Of a stretch of DNA of 64,000 nucleotides, positions 1-15,338 are shown one piece after another. The notes below the pieces were generated by a model. The model was not told where the DNA came from, did not search any database, and saw nothing but the letters and a program-made list of their open reading frames with translations. The translations under genes were made by a program, and so were the position numbers. The DNA comes from Mytilus edulis (taxonomy: Eukaryota; Mollusca; Bivalvia; Mytilida; Mytilidae): the NCBI RefSeq assembly GCF_963676685.1, contig NC_092354.1, positions 24,584,193-24,648,192 of the forward strand, read 5' to 3'. The stretch's first letter is position 1. Each line of letters begins with the position of its first letter.

Positions 1-1490
1 AAGAGTGAATAAAACATGTAAAAGGATTTGTAGAATAAAAAGGTTAAATAATGTAATTTCTTTTAGGATTTTTTTTTTAGATTTATGCTCCCTTCTATAT
101 AAGTTGATATTAATTTGAACGTAGTTTGAGCACTAATAGAATAAAATAATTACCTTAGACAGTCTGATATCATATCAATGTAGTAATTAATACTGCACCA
201 TTTTTCGAACAACCGTTAGTTTTCTTTTGTTCTCTTTGTGAATCAAGCTATCATCAATCACCAACATTTTGCATATTGGATTTTCAACCCTCCCATGAGA
301 TTTTTGTGTCATGGGCTAACGCAAGTTGATATAAGTATCTTCGACTGCAAAGATATTTTAAATCTATTTGACTTTGTCAACAATGATAATTTATAAAAGA
401 GGAAGATCTGAATTGATACGTAATCGTTCAATCGTATCTTAGATTATTAACAGATTATATGTTTCTTTGTCCAGTAATGTGTTTTGGAATATCTCTTAGG
501 TATTTTTCATCTTTTATTATTAATACAGCGTAAACACACACATTACATCATTGCATAAAATGTTGTTGTAAATTATCAAGATATATCAATTAAAAGAAAC
601 ACATGTCATCAGTTAAATCCTTCCAACGGTTACAGTTATGACGAGAGTTCAGAATTTAGATCACTGATAAGGTATTTGTATATTCAACTATCTAAGTCAG
701 AGAATATACATTGACAGGTCAGTAGAGTGTTAAAATTATGTCATCGAATATTATCATAGTATTTAACTAATAAACACATTTACGAAATAAACGAACACGT
801 GTAAAGTAAATTACTACCATTTTATGGGAAAAACCAATATCTTGCCTCTACAACCTAGTTGTAAAAACATTATAATACAATCTCAAAGGACTGTATCTAC
901 ATTACTTTTAGGGATTTCTTTTTATTCTATGTTCAGCTAATTCCAGTTTTTCCAATTTGTATTTATCATCTTTGGGTCTTAAATTGATTTGGACTCCAGC
1001 ATCTTTACCAGACTTTTATTATACAAATGCAAATCTGATGCGATTACAACGCATGATTAAGATTGGTGTAGTAGCTATAGGCAGTTCGTATTCAGCATAT
1101 AAAGTTAATTAAACAAGATTACAGTTCCAATAATCATAAACTGTACAAACATAGCTACATATCAACAAAGGTAATCAACTTTTGAAAACATTGAATTTAT
1201 CAGCGATCAACAAAAAATACAATCAGGCAATACAATGTATCTATAGAAATAAATAAATTTGACGTGAACACCACTTATTTTGACGTTTTAATAACTACTC
1301 GACCCATGAACCCTATAGATTCACATTCCTTAATTGACTTTATCTATCAAAACATTATAGTGGTTTCTTTTTTTCTATGTTTTACTGTTTCTGCATTGTT
1401 ATAATAGTTTATCCAAGATAAGGTTGAAGTGTTTCGCTTAATCACACAAAGAACAACAATGTCGTATTGCATAATGTGGATTCATTATAA
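1..1490. other. AT-rich non-coding DNA
   Basis: No reading frame with coding character, RNA gene or clear repeat was recognised here. It lies upstream of the GH9 gene and may hold distal regulatory DNA, but no specific site is supported. Confidence 0.5.
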
Positions 1491-1494
1491 TTCA

Positions 1495-1660
1495 TTTGAT
1501 ACCAATTTCCCTGGATTTCGTGGGTATAGGAGAACCGCGAATTAAAATGTTTAACGAATAAAATTTCTTAAACAAATACATGAAGACTTTGCAAAAACCA
1601 GGAAATTAAATATTCACGAAAGTTCAAGTCTATCTCAATCCATGAAAATTGGTATCAAAG
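1495..1660. mobile_element. Short TIR element (MITE-like)
   Basis: The ends are inverted copies: TTTGATACCAATTT on the left and AAATTGGTATCAAA on the right, separated by about 140 bp with no coding potential. The interior carries TTTCGTGGGTA and CACGAAA words that recur at 24720-24900. This fits a non-autonomous DNA transposon. No target-site duplication was established. Confidence 0.55.
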
Positions 1661-1824
1661 TCATATATGACCATCAGTATCCACACTTAATTGAGCATAG
1701 TGATAATTTCTCATAACAAAAAAAATAAAAGATCTGGCCTACAATAAAACAAAGTGTGAAAAAAGATACATGGAATATTGTTCCCACTACTGAATGTAAA
1801 TAAAACGAAGATACGGTGTATGAA

Positions 1825-1832
1825 TATATAAA
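1825..1832 (+). promoter_or_regulatory. Candidate TATA box of the GH9 gene
   Basis: TATATAAA lies about 120 bp upstream of the exon 1 ATG at 1951, which would put transcription start near 1855-1860 and leave a 5' UTR of roughly 95 nt. In DNA this AT-rich such a word also occurs by chance, so it is only a candidate. Confidence 0.3.
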
Positions 1833-1950
1833 TCTTATTTAAAATACCGGGCTAATAAATTGTTGCACTGGGTGAGGGTCTTCGATCTTTCAAAATTTTA
1901 CTTAAGTTTTATTAATGTTCCAATTTGAGATTGCATGCCGAAAAGATAGA

Positions 1951-4674
<2,724 letters not shown>

Positions 4675-4699
4675 GTATGTTTAACAACATAAACAGGTT

Positions 4700-5440
4700 A
4701 TGCAAAGTTATGTATACTGAAACTTTGAAAACCTTGTAATTACCATTGTTCCTGGTACGTCTGTAAAGACGTGGGATTATCGGATTGTCAGTTGGCCAAC
4801 ATGTACAGAAACACAAGTTAAAAAAATATTTTACTAAAACAAAACTAAACAAAATCAAACAAAACTTAACACAATTATAACATGCAAATGAATACATTTA
4901 AACAAAATAAACAACATAAATGTTAATTAGTATAAATTGAAACTAACCAGAAAAATTTCTTATTACATCTGCTACCGTACACTCTGTTTGCGGTCAAAAT
5001 CTAGGAGGTTGCTTGGAACATCAAATACTTCAAATTGAATTATTCTAAACTTTCACTATTTAATATTGACTTGTGTACACTTTTAACATCAATAAGATGT
5101 ATGGCTCACTATATATTCACTTAAGAAATATTTCACTAATTGCATATTTTTTAAATCGATATGCCACTTCCGGTAAATCAAACAAGGACTTCCGGTAAAA
5201 CTAACACCAAATTCCGGTGAAATAAACCACAGTTTCTATAAACGCAAATACGTAATTTCTGCCACATAACATAACATATATATATGCATTTTGTTTGAAT
5301 ATACTTTTTCACTTTTTTGGTCTTTTGGAAAATGTTGTCTGCTGTTTTTAGACCCTTCTACAACGAAATTTTTTTTACGTATAAAAATTGCGGTTTTTAT
5401 CCAACACAATCATAGGTTTGAACGTAGTTTTCAATTTAGA
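4700..5440. other. Intronic or intergenic AT-rich DNA
   Basis: Starts with a good GH9 intron donor (CAG followed by GTATGT at 4675). No following GH9 exon was found. Around 5165-5225 the word CTTCCGGTAAA or a close variant occurs three times. Nothing else is supported. Confidence 0.4.
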
Positions 5441-5640
5441 CTCGTATATATATATATATATATATATATAACTCGTCTAAACATCAACCCAACAATGTTA
5501 GATCTGTAAATTTGCTTTCGCAAATTTTTGGTTCTTCCCTCGTCGGGATTCGAACCCATGCTACTGTGATATCGTGACACCAAATCGCCTGCACTGCTGC
5601 CGTCCCGCTAGACCACACGACCACCTGGGCTCTACAATAA
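5441..5640 (-). repeat. tRNA-derived SINE, copy 1
   Basis: On the minus strand there is a tRNA-like head with an A box (TGGTCTAGCGGG, 5604-5615) and a B box (GGTTCGAATCCC, 5545-5556). A body containing a perfect 8-bp hairpin with a GAAA loop (5508-5527) follows, and the element ends in (TA)n at 5444-5470. The same order of parts occurs at 48990-49126. SINEs of this kind are transcribed by RNA polymerase III and mobilised by a partner LINE; the partner is not known here. It is not a functional tRNA gene, because no acceptor-stem pairing is evident. Confidence 0.8.
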
Positions 5641-5649
5641 TAAAGCTTT

Positions 5650-6589
5650 CGGTGGCCGTCTGTTACCTTTCCTCGTCAGTTTTAATCTAGCGTCGTACTA
5701 CAGTACATGATATATAAGGCATGGAGAATTTATTGTTACAGATCAGCTCAATTATCTATAGTAAAGGATCCTACAAATTAATGTAAGATACAGTCACAGA
5801 AAATAATATATATATTGGCCGTTGTCTGATACGTTAAACTAAACCCTCTAACTGGTATTTGAGAAGATCTGTGTCAATAAATGGGACGTACGTTGGCTGA
5901 CCATTTAAACGCTTCCACTCCAAAACAGAGCTTTAAAACTGCATGGACCAACCCCTAAAACCCAAATAAATTTATTATCAAATGAAAACAAGATTTCAAA
6001 CCATAAATCGACCGCCACGTGAATGAATAGTCTCATATGCCAAAATTTAAGCAGATTCCTGATTTTTTTTCTTTTGTTTTGAAACCCAAATAATACCAAT
6101 GCAAATATAAGGTAAACGTCCGGGTCAGCCTTTTCTCCGTCATATTTAAAAAATCAAATATCTCGAAAAGGACCCCCAAAACCTATCAATATGTTTTAGC
6201 TTATTTTATTCCTTAACTAATGTTTTTCTGAATTGCAGTATCAATTTTAAATTCTTTCTTTTTTCAATTTCACCTTCATTGGAAGTACTTAAAGTTCATC
6301 CTCGAATGGTAGTTGTCGCACTTGTGTTCTGTCTTAATATTTATATATATGTTGTATTTGAAAATGATACACTTCATATATGGGTGAAGACTTAACACAA
6401 ACGCCACCACTTATATTTATGATGGAAACCATATGAAAAGTTGATAAATATTTGCATTACTTTTAGCGACTTTAATGACCTACTCAGTTCAAATATTGTA
6501 CGCAACTAATTTAATCGACTGAAAAAGACACTTAAGTGTTTAAAAATTGTCAATAATATTTCATCATATGTACATGTATTTCAAATTTT
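5650..6589. other. Non-coding DNA
   Basis: AT-rich sequence without a supported gene. The 64-codon frame at 5905-6099 (minus) shows no domain or coding bias. Confidence 0.4.
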
Positions 6590-7760
6590 AGGTTAACAAA
6601 TTTGTACTTTTCGCTTTCATTTAGTAAAATTATTATTCTATAATGTGTTTGTTAGTCTATTAACCAATATGTTGATACTTAGTGTTTGCGATTTTGCTTT
6701 GTTATTGAAATACTTTTCATAAGCAGTTCCTGTATAACATTATAGTATGAAAAGTGTAACATCTGTGTCCTTTCATTACATAATAAAAACAATTATAGAT
6801 TTTATAATAGTTTAATGATAATGCGATTGTTATTTCAACATTCTTTTTGGAATATATCTAAATTGAATAGGCTTTGTTTATATTAAAAATAAGCAGACAT
6901 ATATCGTATACGTGTGTTTGTTTCGAGGAAGGCTGTCTATTTTGAAAGTGCAGGCTCTCTTTTTGTCTATTTTTCTCAGTGCAGACCACTTTTTGTTTAG
7001 TTAAGTACAAAAAAAAATCTTACTCGATTTACTAATGTGTTGCTAAAAGTATTAATCATGTTAATTGTTTTATTAACATCTTACTGTTTTAAAAATTATA
7101 AAATACAGAAATGAGCACATAAAATATTACTTGAAATCAGCATTGTATAGCTTTTTTTTTAAAATACCAGATAAACTGTCATCTCTTTATTTTTATATTG
7201 GGTTTGCAGAGACATATAAATCTACAGCATACATGAACCTGCTTGATACATTATACCGGATATCTTCAGATAAACATTGCTGCCATAATCAATTATTCTT
7301 CCAGCTCCGACTGCTTCTCTTTGTGATTCATACACTTGAAATCTATAATCAATATACATGAAGTCTTCATAGCTACTCTTGTATTACTACCGCTTCTTAT
7401 TTGTGGAATACGTTTGAATTTAAAATGTATAAATACGTATATGGCCGCCAATAATTAAAATAAATCTTCTATTCGTTTCAAGTTCCAATATGAACACATA
7501 ATTACAGAAATTTGTAAAAGTAAATCGATGGTATTTCATTTTACACTCATATTAGTTCTCTGCATATCCTATAGAACTTAACCCAAAGGAACTTACTTTT
7601 AAATACATCTAACAAAAACAGCATTTGTTGTACTTTTCCAGAATAAGACATTTCAATTTCTAAAGGGAAACTCCATAACGAAATTTACGACAAAAAAGAC
7701 GCTTTTTCATTTCCAATTATTATTTTTTTCTGTTTTTAACCCCCTAAGGCTCCATCATAG
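6590..7760 (+). repeat. Duplicated ~1.2-kb non-coding segment, uninterrupted copy
   Basis: 6590-7460 matches 8262-9092 with scattered substitutions and small indels. Shared words include GCGATTTTGCTTTGTTATTG, AAAAGTGTAACAT, TTGTGATTCATACACTTGAA and AAGTCTTCATA. 7466-7760 matches 19423-19745, sharing CTTCTATTCGTTTC, TTTTTCATTTCCAATTATTA and GATATCACAACTCGTT. Here the two halves are contiguous. Short open frames inside (for example 7131-7361) are not conserved between copies, so I do not call a gene. Confidence 0.75.
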
Positions 7761-7904
7761 AGTGTTTTTATATCACAACTCGTTGGTTATGCCCGTAGGT
7801 AAAGTGATGTCATAGATCTTAACGAACATGACCAATGCATCACTGGTAAATTATTAAGTCAGGGAATTGGTAACCATAACTTACTTAAAAAACATTCACT
7901 AAAT

Positions 7905-8045
7905 ATAAAAAAAATAAGATGTGGTGTGATTGCCATTGAAACGACTCTTCACACGTGACCAAATTACACAGATGTTAGAATAGTTACATAGGAAGCTATA
8001 CATGCTATATGTCACCGTTCGGCCTTCAATAATGATTAAAGCATT
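7905..8045 (+). repeat. Dispersed repeat fragment (TGTGGTATGATTG family)
   Basis: Degenerate copy of a family also seen at 14135-14320 and 29700-29815 (plus) and at 16325-16445 and 22440-22672 (minus). The order is AAGATGTGGTGTGATTGCC, ACGACTCTTCACA, GACCAAA, GTCACCGTTCGGCCTTCAA. These resemble a very abundant mussel repeat. No coding capacity. Confidence 0.6.
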
Positions 8046-8261
8046 ACTTCCGAATTTAACAATATGTACATCTCAGTTTCACTTGAAAAAACTTCAATTT
8101 CGTTCTCCCCGACGTTGAAATCCAACGAAATTTTTAATTGGTTTTTGCTTAAACTGTTGGATTAACTCAATCAATATCTATAAATATGTGTTATCTCACA
8201 ATGGCAATATTTTAAGATTTAACTATAACAAAATAACTTGACGAGGAACTGCAAGCGATTT

Positions 8262-9092
8262 ATATATCAACACAATTTGTACTTTTCGTTTTCTTTCAAT
8301 AACATAAGTATTAAATTAATTTGTTGGTCTATTAACCATATTTAATACTTAGTGCTTGCGATTTTGCTTTGTTATTGAAATACCGTTTATAAGCAGTCCT
8401 TGTATAGCATTATAATATGAAAAGTGTAACATATGTGTCCTTTCATTACATAATAAAAACAATAATAGATTTTATAATAGTTTTATAAGATTTGTGCCAT
8501 TGTTATACCTACATTTATATTTTGAATATATCTAAATGGTAAAGGTTGTGTATATTAAATAACAGTATATGTGTTTGTTTTGCCAAGTGTAGACTACTTT
8601 TTCAGTCTGTTCATTTTTCCCGCCTGCAGACCATTCATATTAGTTACATTAATTAAATCTTACTCGATTTGCTTTTGATTTGCAAAAAGTATTAATTTTA
8701 TTCATGAAAGTCCTCTTTTTTTTAATTGTAAAATTGAGCACATAAGATGTATGATTTCTATTTAGTAACTTGAATTTCAGCATTTTACGGCCTTGTTTTT
8801 CATAAGTAAACAGCTAAACAGTCATCGCCTGATTTTTATATTGGGTTTACAGGGACAATATCAAGAGCAAATCTGTTTAATACATTAATATCTAGCGAAA
8901 AACATTGCTGTCCATAATTAGTACTATCTTCCCACTCTTAGAGTTTCTTTTTGTGATTCATACACTTGAAATATATTATCAATAGACATCAAGTCTTCAT
9001 AAATACTCTCATGCTTGACGTCCGCTTCCTATTTGTGGAAAACGTTTGAATTTATAATTGATCAATATGTATGTCGCCAATTATTTAATTTA
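8262..9092 (+). repeat. Second copy of the ~1.2-kb segment, left part
   Basis: Parallels 6590-7460 in order and orientation and stops at 9092, where a CAG-ended inverted repeat and an ACACCAT minisatellite begin. The missing right part reappears at 19423-19745. Confidence 0.7.
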
Positions 9093-9235
9093 CAGTCCTT
9101 GGATGGTGTACACTTCCCACTAACACCATACACCATTACACCATACACTATTACACCATACACCTTGTACCATTACACCATACACGTTTCACCTTTGCAC
9201 CATACACCATTCCCCATTCGATCCACACGATCCGA
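9093..9235 (+). repeat. Left inverted end plus ACACCAT minisatellite
   Basis: 9093-9118 begins CAGTCCTTGGATGGTGTA and ends ACTTCCC. Its inverted counterpart, with 2 mismatches in 26, is at 19397-19422. From about 9120 to 9220 the sequence is a degenerate tandem of TTACACCATACACC. Any reading frame here is repeat translation, not a gene. Confidence 0.7.
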
Positions 9236-9239
9236 AATT

Positions 9240-12200
9240 ACCCATAATGCAATTAAATTTCAACGACTACAAAATTATTTATTTGTTTTAAAAAACGAAT
9301 TTTGATCACAATTTTGCAAACTAATATATAAAATTAAGACTTCCGTGATCATGGTCATAAAAACAATACAGATCAAATATATATACATGCATGTGTAAAT
9401 AAATTACGCATACAACTTTGCTTGTACTATATATTAAGCCGTGATCTGCCTTTCTGTAGAGAATGTGGCCTCCGTCAATAACTAACGATATGGGTTTCAC
9501 TGCTTTTATTATTAAGTTTTTTCGGTTTTAAAATGTAGCGTAAAATTAAAAAAAACTTGGTTTTCAGATAAAAACGACAAACAATGCAAAAAACGTATAG
9601 TACTTAGATCATATAAACTATTCATATATTCATATATCATGAAAGCGATATTGGTGTACAGTTAACCGGTCAAGGCGAACTCTGAAAATCGAGTATTCTC
9701 GGTTTTGCGAGTTTACGATCCCGTCGTGCAATAACTATTTATGCTTATGGCCAGCGTAATATAAATAATAATTATTTTTTCTGCACCAATCAACAGTAGA
9801 ATCATACATATCCTTTTTTATTCAATTAGTTGTATCATCCACAAAATAGTTTTTACATCTCATTTTCACTAAAAACTAAAACGAACGAACCAAAAAATAT
9901 ACCGGTAAAATTTTGCAATTTCTTTTTTTTTTCCTCCCTTAAAATGTCGAGATTGAAAACGCATTTTTTCCCTTTAGAATACGATACGACGTGTTATTTT
10001 AAAATGAAACTCGATTTTTTTTCCCCTCAAATTTTGAAAAAATTTTTTTTTTTAAAGTAATACTTATACGTTCGACATTCAAAGTTTTCGTTTGATATTA
10101 ATAAAAAGTATGTATCTTTCACTCAGTAAGGACATTGATCAGCAGAAATTCAAGGTTGGTCAGGTTTGAGTGTTCACGTTTATCGGACCAACATATTTTT
10201 GGTCATGCCGAGTAATCCTTGATCACAACTCTGTTGGACCTCCTACGGCATCCATTGGTTATTAAAAGGATTAAATAAAAGAACCGGTAATTAAAAAAAA
10301 CATATAAACCTATCAAATTCAAAACTTGCCTTCTAACCGATCTTTTCATGTACCGGACAGGCAACACTCGTTATTTTATAAGAAAAGTTTGCTTCTCCGT
10401 GTTATAAACTTGTGAAAGATATAGCCGAAATTTCGGTATTGAAGTGAATCTACATCTCAAAAACAGGATTTTTAAATAACGATTTTGAGGGATCATCCAC
10501 CAAACCAAGCTCTGAAGATACATCACTCCCATTTTGTTTAGGTGTGAATCATCGATGTTTACAGCAGTATCAAAGAATAAGATGATGATGGTAGAAAGAA
10601 CTATGGGCGTCATGAGGCAAATATTACATGCATATCGGACCATGAGTTGTCAATCTGTATGAAAAAGATTTCCAATACAACCATATTGAGAAGGAATGTT
10701 TACATGCTATACTCTCGTACTAACGTATGAAGGGGTTCTTGTGTCGTTCACCTTAGACACACATCTTTTTAACGATATTTAAAAAAAAGACGGAACCAAT
10801 TTAATGTCATGTTCTATATTTTTAATATAACTATAAGTCTTTTATATGGCAAGAATATCCCTATTTAGCGGACAAACAGTTTATTCTTTTTCCTGTTATT
10901 GAATACCAAGAAAGAAAATAAATCCCGAACTTATTTGAAACTTTGATACTCAATAGTTTTCCAGCAAAATATTCACATCCCTTGGGGATAATTAGTGTAC
11001 GTCCAATGGCATATATATAACATGCATGTTGGAACAGGAAAGTTGGCATAAATTACTTTCAGAACCATGTTCACATTATAAAACATTATACCCAACAATT
11101 GTGATGACGAATTCCTTCCTATGTTCGAGAACAATTTTATTGAAATAGAAATCTGTGATTTTACTATGTCCATAACTTCGATGAACCATAAAGCAAGTTA
11201 AATATGGACCTGTATTTAATTCAAAATGGTTTTTCTTTTTCTTCTTTTTGGTATACAATAGTCCATCGACATCTCATGATAACATACTGTTGTCATGCGA
11301 GGACTAGTCTATTTACAAAACTTTTAACTCCAATTAAACAAATGTATGTTTCTTTCTTATGTTCAATGAAAAAATGCCGGTATATAATTTTCTATAGTTC
11401 CGTAACTTTCTATCCAGGCGTACTAACGAATGGTCGACAAGTGCGTATATTTGTGTTAAATCAATATTTCTTGTATGTTTCAAACTGTCCTTCACTTTTA
11501 ACTACTAGACGAATATTTAGATTTTCCCAAATTTACCCTTGGAAAAATGTGTAAACAGATTTTTATTTTATCAAATTTTTTTTTTTTAATTATTTAGATT
11601 TTTATAAACAATATTCTTTACACCAGAAATGTTATTTATAAACAAGCGTTTGAGTTTTAGTAATATTGACTAGTATATAACTATCGGACACGCAAGACAG
11701 AGATGTATATTATACACCTGACAGGAAATCGCTTGAATACCTGGACGTGTCACCTCACAATACCTTTGAGAGTAATACATTTAACCATGCAGGTGATCAG
11801 ACGGTGTCTTCTCATTTATCCAACTTTTAAAAATAAGGTATCCTCATTTAGCCAACTTTTTATTTTTGTTAATTATTGGTTTGTTTGTTTAGTTATAAGA
11901 AGATGTCTTTCTAAAATTTGACAGTAAATTTGTTCCTGTATGTTTTTATATTATTTAAAACATATATAATTATATATAAAGTAGGCGATAGTAAACTTGT
12001 TACATTTTATTTTTAAATAAAATTTGGTATATTTCAAATAATAAAAAAAAGTACGTCTAGTAACATGTATAATTGGTATAGCATTTTTACTTCCCAATCT
12101 GGATAGCCTTTGGTAGTATCGTTTTGTTTCAATATCCATTTGTTTGTAACTTAGTCTTTTCGAAAACAATTTTCACAGAACACGTATTTATGATCATTTA

Positions 12201-13330
12201 TGACTTTGAACTATGACTTTTTAACGAAATTCCCATATAAATAGTTGAAAAGTACATGCAAACCTTGGTTACTTAAAAAAAATTCCGTATCAAATTAGTA
12301 AGTGGAATAATACAACCGTACGATTGACAAGATACTGGCAATTATGACTACATTAGGTTTCTGTCGTTTTGGTCTTTTGTGATTCATAGACATATCGTGG
12401 CTTAAAACGGAAAAGATGATAAAAATGGCGGCATGCAGAGACTTGATTCTCTAAACCTAAAATCGATGGTGATTTCTTGTCTAGCAGAATACAACTTTAA
12501 TATCTTTGAATTGAGCATTTGTATACAGAATGGACATAATTTCAATTTTTGATCTTTTTGCGGAGTTTCCCTTTATGCGGTGTTTTTAGAGACCGCAATA
12601 ACATTTCTTGTGAATGTATGTTTGTTTTCCTTCAATTGTGAATTAATTCAGCAGCTAATCAAACTATTCATTATTTAATACCATACAGGATATGGTTTTT
12701 AAATAGAATGTGTTTCCCCTCTAACTTTCAAGGGAAACCAACAACCTGTTTACCCCCCTTTTTTATTTCCCCGGTCCAAGAAAAATTATTCAAATACTAA
12801 TACATTTCTCTAAAAGCCCAAGCATACCATAAGTAATATTAGTTCAATTTTCTTAATTACCATGTACTATGAATAGGTCACTTTCTTTTCTTATTTTTTA
12901 AGAATTTGAAGGTGTTACAGATATTAGAATAATGTGCAAAAAGTAAGTCTGGAAGCGCGGCCCAAAAAATATAGATGAAAGAATATAGCGATGATGAAAT
13001 GATTAAGAAAACATATTGATTGGTTGTCGGTTGTTTAACGTCTAGTGGCAAATATTAATTTGATGCATATGTTTAGGACGTTTAAAATAATGATCAATTG
13101 GCATTAAAGTTAAATAGTAAAACAAATAAAAGCAAAAGATATAGATATAGGAATATAGAAACGACGCTATGACACCCCTCCCTCTCCCAATCCACCTCCA
13201 AAAAACACACTCAACAAAATAATTTTTTTTTATTGGCTATCAAAATGATTGTGTTTTTATTACTTATTAAATCAATTAAAAATACTGCTTGTAAATACTG
13301 TAGCACATAAAAGGACCCCACTTAAATCAT
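9240..13330. other. Long AT-rich region without a supported gene
   Basis: Many homopolymer runs and short frames are present, none with domains. The only frame with some character is at 10371-10643 (minus), listed separately. A short piece of the GATTGNTTGTCGGTTG repeat family (compare 29110-29410) lies at about 13015-13080. Confidence 0.4.
10371..10643 (-). CDS. Possible first exon with a signal-peptide-like start; hypothetical
   Basis: A 90-codon frame whose first ~25 residues look like a signal peptide or single membrane segment (hydrophobic run with VLSTIIILFF), followed by a short polar stretch. It could be the first exon of a small secreted protein, but no strong donor site follows, no domain is visible, and nothing nearby continues it. 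Chance occurrence in AT-rich DNA is equally likely. Confidence 0.2.
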   Translation of the reverse strand: MVRYACNICLMTPIVLSTIIILFFDTAVNIDDSHLNKMGVMYLQSLVWWMIPQNRYLKILFLRCRFTSIPKFRLYLSQVYNTEKQTFLIK

Positions 13331-13337
13331 GAATAGT

Positions 13338-13590
13338 CGGTAAACGGAAAATAAGTCACAGGAAAAAAAGTCACAATGTGTTTAAGTGAAATTATTTGTC
13401 AGAAGTATGTTGGAATGCTCGTGAAAAGTCACTATGTACTAAATATCTATTGGGAATGTTTCTCAATATATTCATATATATGTGCCGCCATATGACTATT
13501 TCATACAAAAAATATATATTGTAGCTTTTTTTCCTGTGACTTTTTTCCGTTACTTTTTTTCTTGTGACTTTTTCCCCTACATTCGAATAG
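13338..13590. mobile_element. TIR element with GTCACAGGAAAAAAAGTCAC ends
   Basis: The left end (13353-13375) carries GTCACAGGAAAAAAAGTCAC. The right end (13525-13580) carries its inverse twice, with spacer variants (TTTTTTCCTGTGACTTTTTT and TTTTTTTCTTGTGACTTTTT). The ~150-bp interior is non-coding. The last bases of the window (63981-64000) begin another copy of this end. It fits a small non-autonomous element. Confidence 0.5.
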
Positions 13591-14134
13591 TCATGCTTTA
13601 CGAATTTCTTTGACATATATGATGCATTCTGTATTATCGGGCTTTATAAGTACTGAGTGTTATACCTTGATTTTTCCGGGTATCACAAATCAGCATGTAT
13701 ATTACCGATTTCATATTTTATTGATCTATCAGAATATGTTTATATTCAAGGAAACATTGGGTATCAAATTTTAGGTGGTTTTTATTTATCTTGGTATTAA
13801 ATTAAAGAAATTTGAAAATACTATTGCGTGTCTGGTATAAAGTAGACTTGTTGACTGTTACCGTAGAAATAATATGCCCTATACTGAAGAATATGAATGA
13901 CAAGTCTTGCAAAGGAACAAGACATAAAGCACATCGATTGTGTCTAATCACTCGGCTGCTAAGGAGTCCACTCTGTCTTAAACAGTTCACAAACGGTTTC
14001 TTGCACCAAATCGTTTCAGCTGAACTATCTTTTTTTAAGGTTTCATTCTATCTACATAAGCAAAGTTCGACTTTCGATATTTTACCAAATGATACTAAAC
14101 ATTTTAATATGTCATAAGTATTACTGCATATATA

Positions 14135-14320
14135 AAAAAGAACATGTGGTATGATTGACAATGAGACAACTGTCCACAAGAGACCAAAATGACATAAGCA
14201 TTAACAACTGTAGGTCACCGTACGGCCTAAAACAACGAGCAAAGCCCATATCACATAGTCAGCTATAAAATGCCCCGATATGACAATGTAAAACAATTCA
14301 AACGAGAAAACTCACGGCCT
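14135..14320 (+). repeat. Dispersed repeat fragment (TGTGGTATGATTG family)
   Basis: One of the better preserved copies here: ATGTGGTATGATTGACAATG, GAGACAACTGTCCACAAGAG, GGTCACCGTACGGCC, then AGTCAGCTATAAAATGCCCC and CAATTCAAACGAGAAAACTC. Non-coding. Confidence 0.65.
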
Positions 14321-14679
14321 TATTTGTATAAAAAAAATGAACGAAAATCAAATATGTAACACATAAACAAACGACAACCACTAAATTACAGGCTCTTGAC
14401 TTGGGACAGGCACATCCATAAATAATGTGGCGGGGTTAAACATGTTAGCGGTATCCCTACTCTCCCATATTTTTTTAAATGATATTTCGTTCTAAATATG
14501 CATGAAATTTTGCCACTGGACGTTATGCAATCAACAATCAATCGATAAAATTTTGAACTAAAATATGAATTCAACAATTTAGTTAATTTTCTGAAGTCGT
14601 TTTTGTGCAGAAATACATTCCATAGGTTAGAAACAGAAACAATAGTAATTAAATGAAGTGATGCTAACATGGTTGGTGA

Positions 14680-15200
14680 GGAAGTATCAGCATGACAACT
14701 TCTGGTTCACATCCTCGTAAGAGTGCGCTTTCTGGTGGTGATATTTCTGCTGTTAATACTAGTGAGGGTTTGTTTGAAATTTCAAATATTGACATTAAGC
14801 ATGCACGAAAGAGGTCCCTTTCTGGCCAGCAGGTACAAGCTGATACTTTGACAAAAAAACTCAAAAACAAGATTAACTGTTCTCTCCCAAGGTGATAACA
14901 TTATCATTCCTATTCCGTCCATTGATATGGGCCCTGCCGATTAGAAAAACATAACAGGCATGGTGATGAATGTGAATGGACATAGCGGCTATGAAATTGG
15001 AACTAAAGACTAACATTTTGTGTAGTTGAACAAATAAAGGGATATTTCAGTAAAATCTAGGTTCAATGTCTTGCAAATGAAACTTTTAGTGTGTCTGAAA
15101 GTTGTGTGCAACTCAAAGGTGTCACATGTCTCTGTCTTGTAGCAACAAGTAAAAAAAAACTTGTTTCTAAAATATATGAAAATGAAGTATTTTATGCATG
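14680..15200 (+). pseudogene. Transposon-derived fragment, KRBA2/integrase-protein C-terminal region
   Basis: The frame at 14692-14895 (ending SLPR, stop) runs into a shifted frame reading GDNIIIPIPSIDMGPAD, then stops, KNITG, GYEIGTKD and GYFSK. The order (basic linker with QADTLTKKLKNKI, then VGDNV-IPIP-VDRG-like, then YKIGTK-like, then a YSRNQF-like motif) resembles the C-terminal part of KRBA2-like integrase-bearing transposon proteins as I remember them. Several in-frame stops and at least one frameshift make it a relic. The family assignment needs a search. Confidence 0.4.
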
Positions 15201-15338
15201 CTGTAAATAATGCACCTTCTTTTCCATTTGATTATTGTTCTTTATTATTTGATAAATTTCAATCGTGAATGTATATTCTACTTTATTATTATTTTTAAAT
15301 TTTGTACAGGTTAAAACCATTTTTAAGCAATATTTTGC

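Noticed and set aside
5545-5615. tRNA gene
   Set aside because: A and B boxes are good, but there is no paired acceptor stem, and the sequence continues into a shared SINE body with a second copy at 48990.
7131-7361. 76-codon frame in the duplicated segment
   Set aside because: The paralogous copy at 8.7-9.0 kb does not keep the frame.
9015-9305. 96-codon plus-strand frame rich in T, P and Y
   Set aside because: Runs across the 9093 junction and the ACACCAT minisatellite; no splice or domain support.
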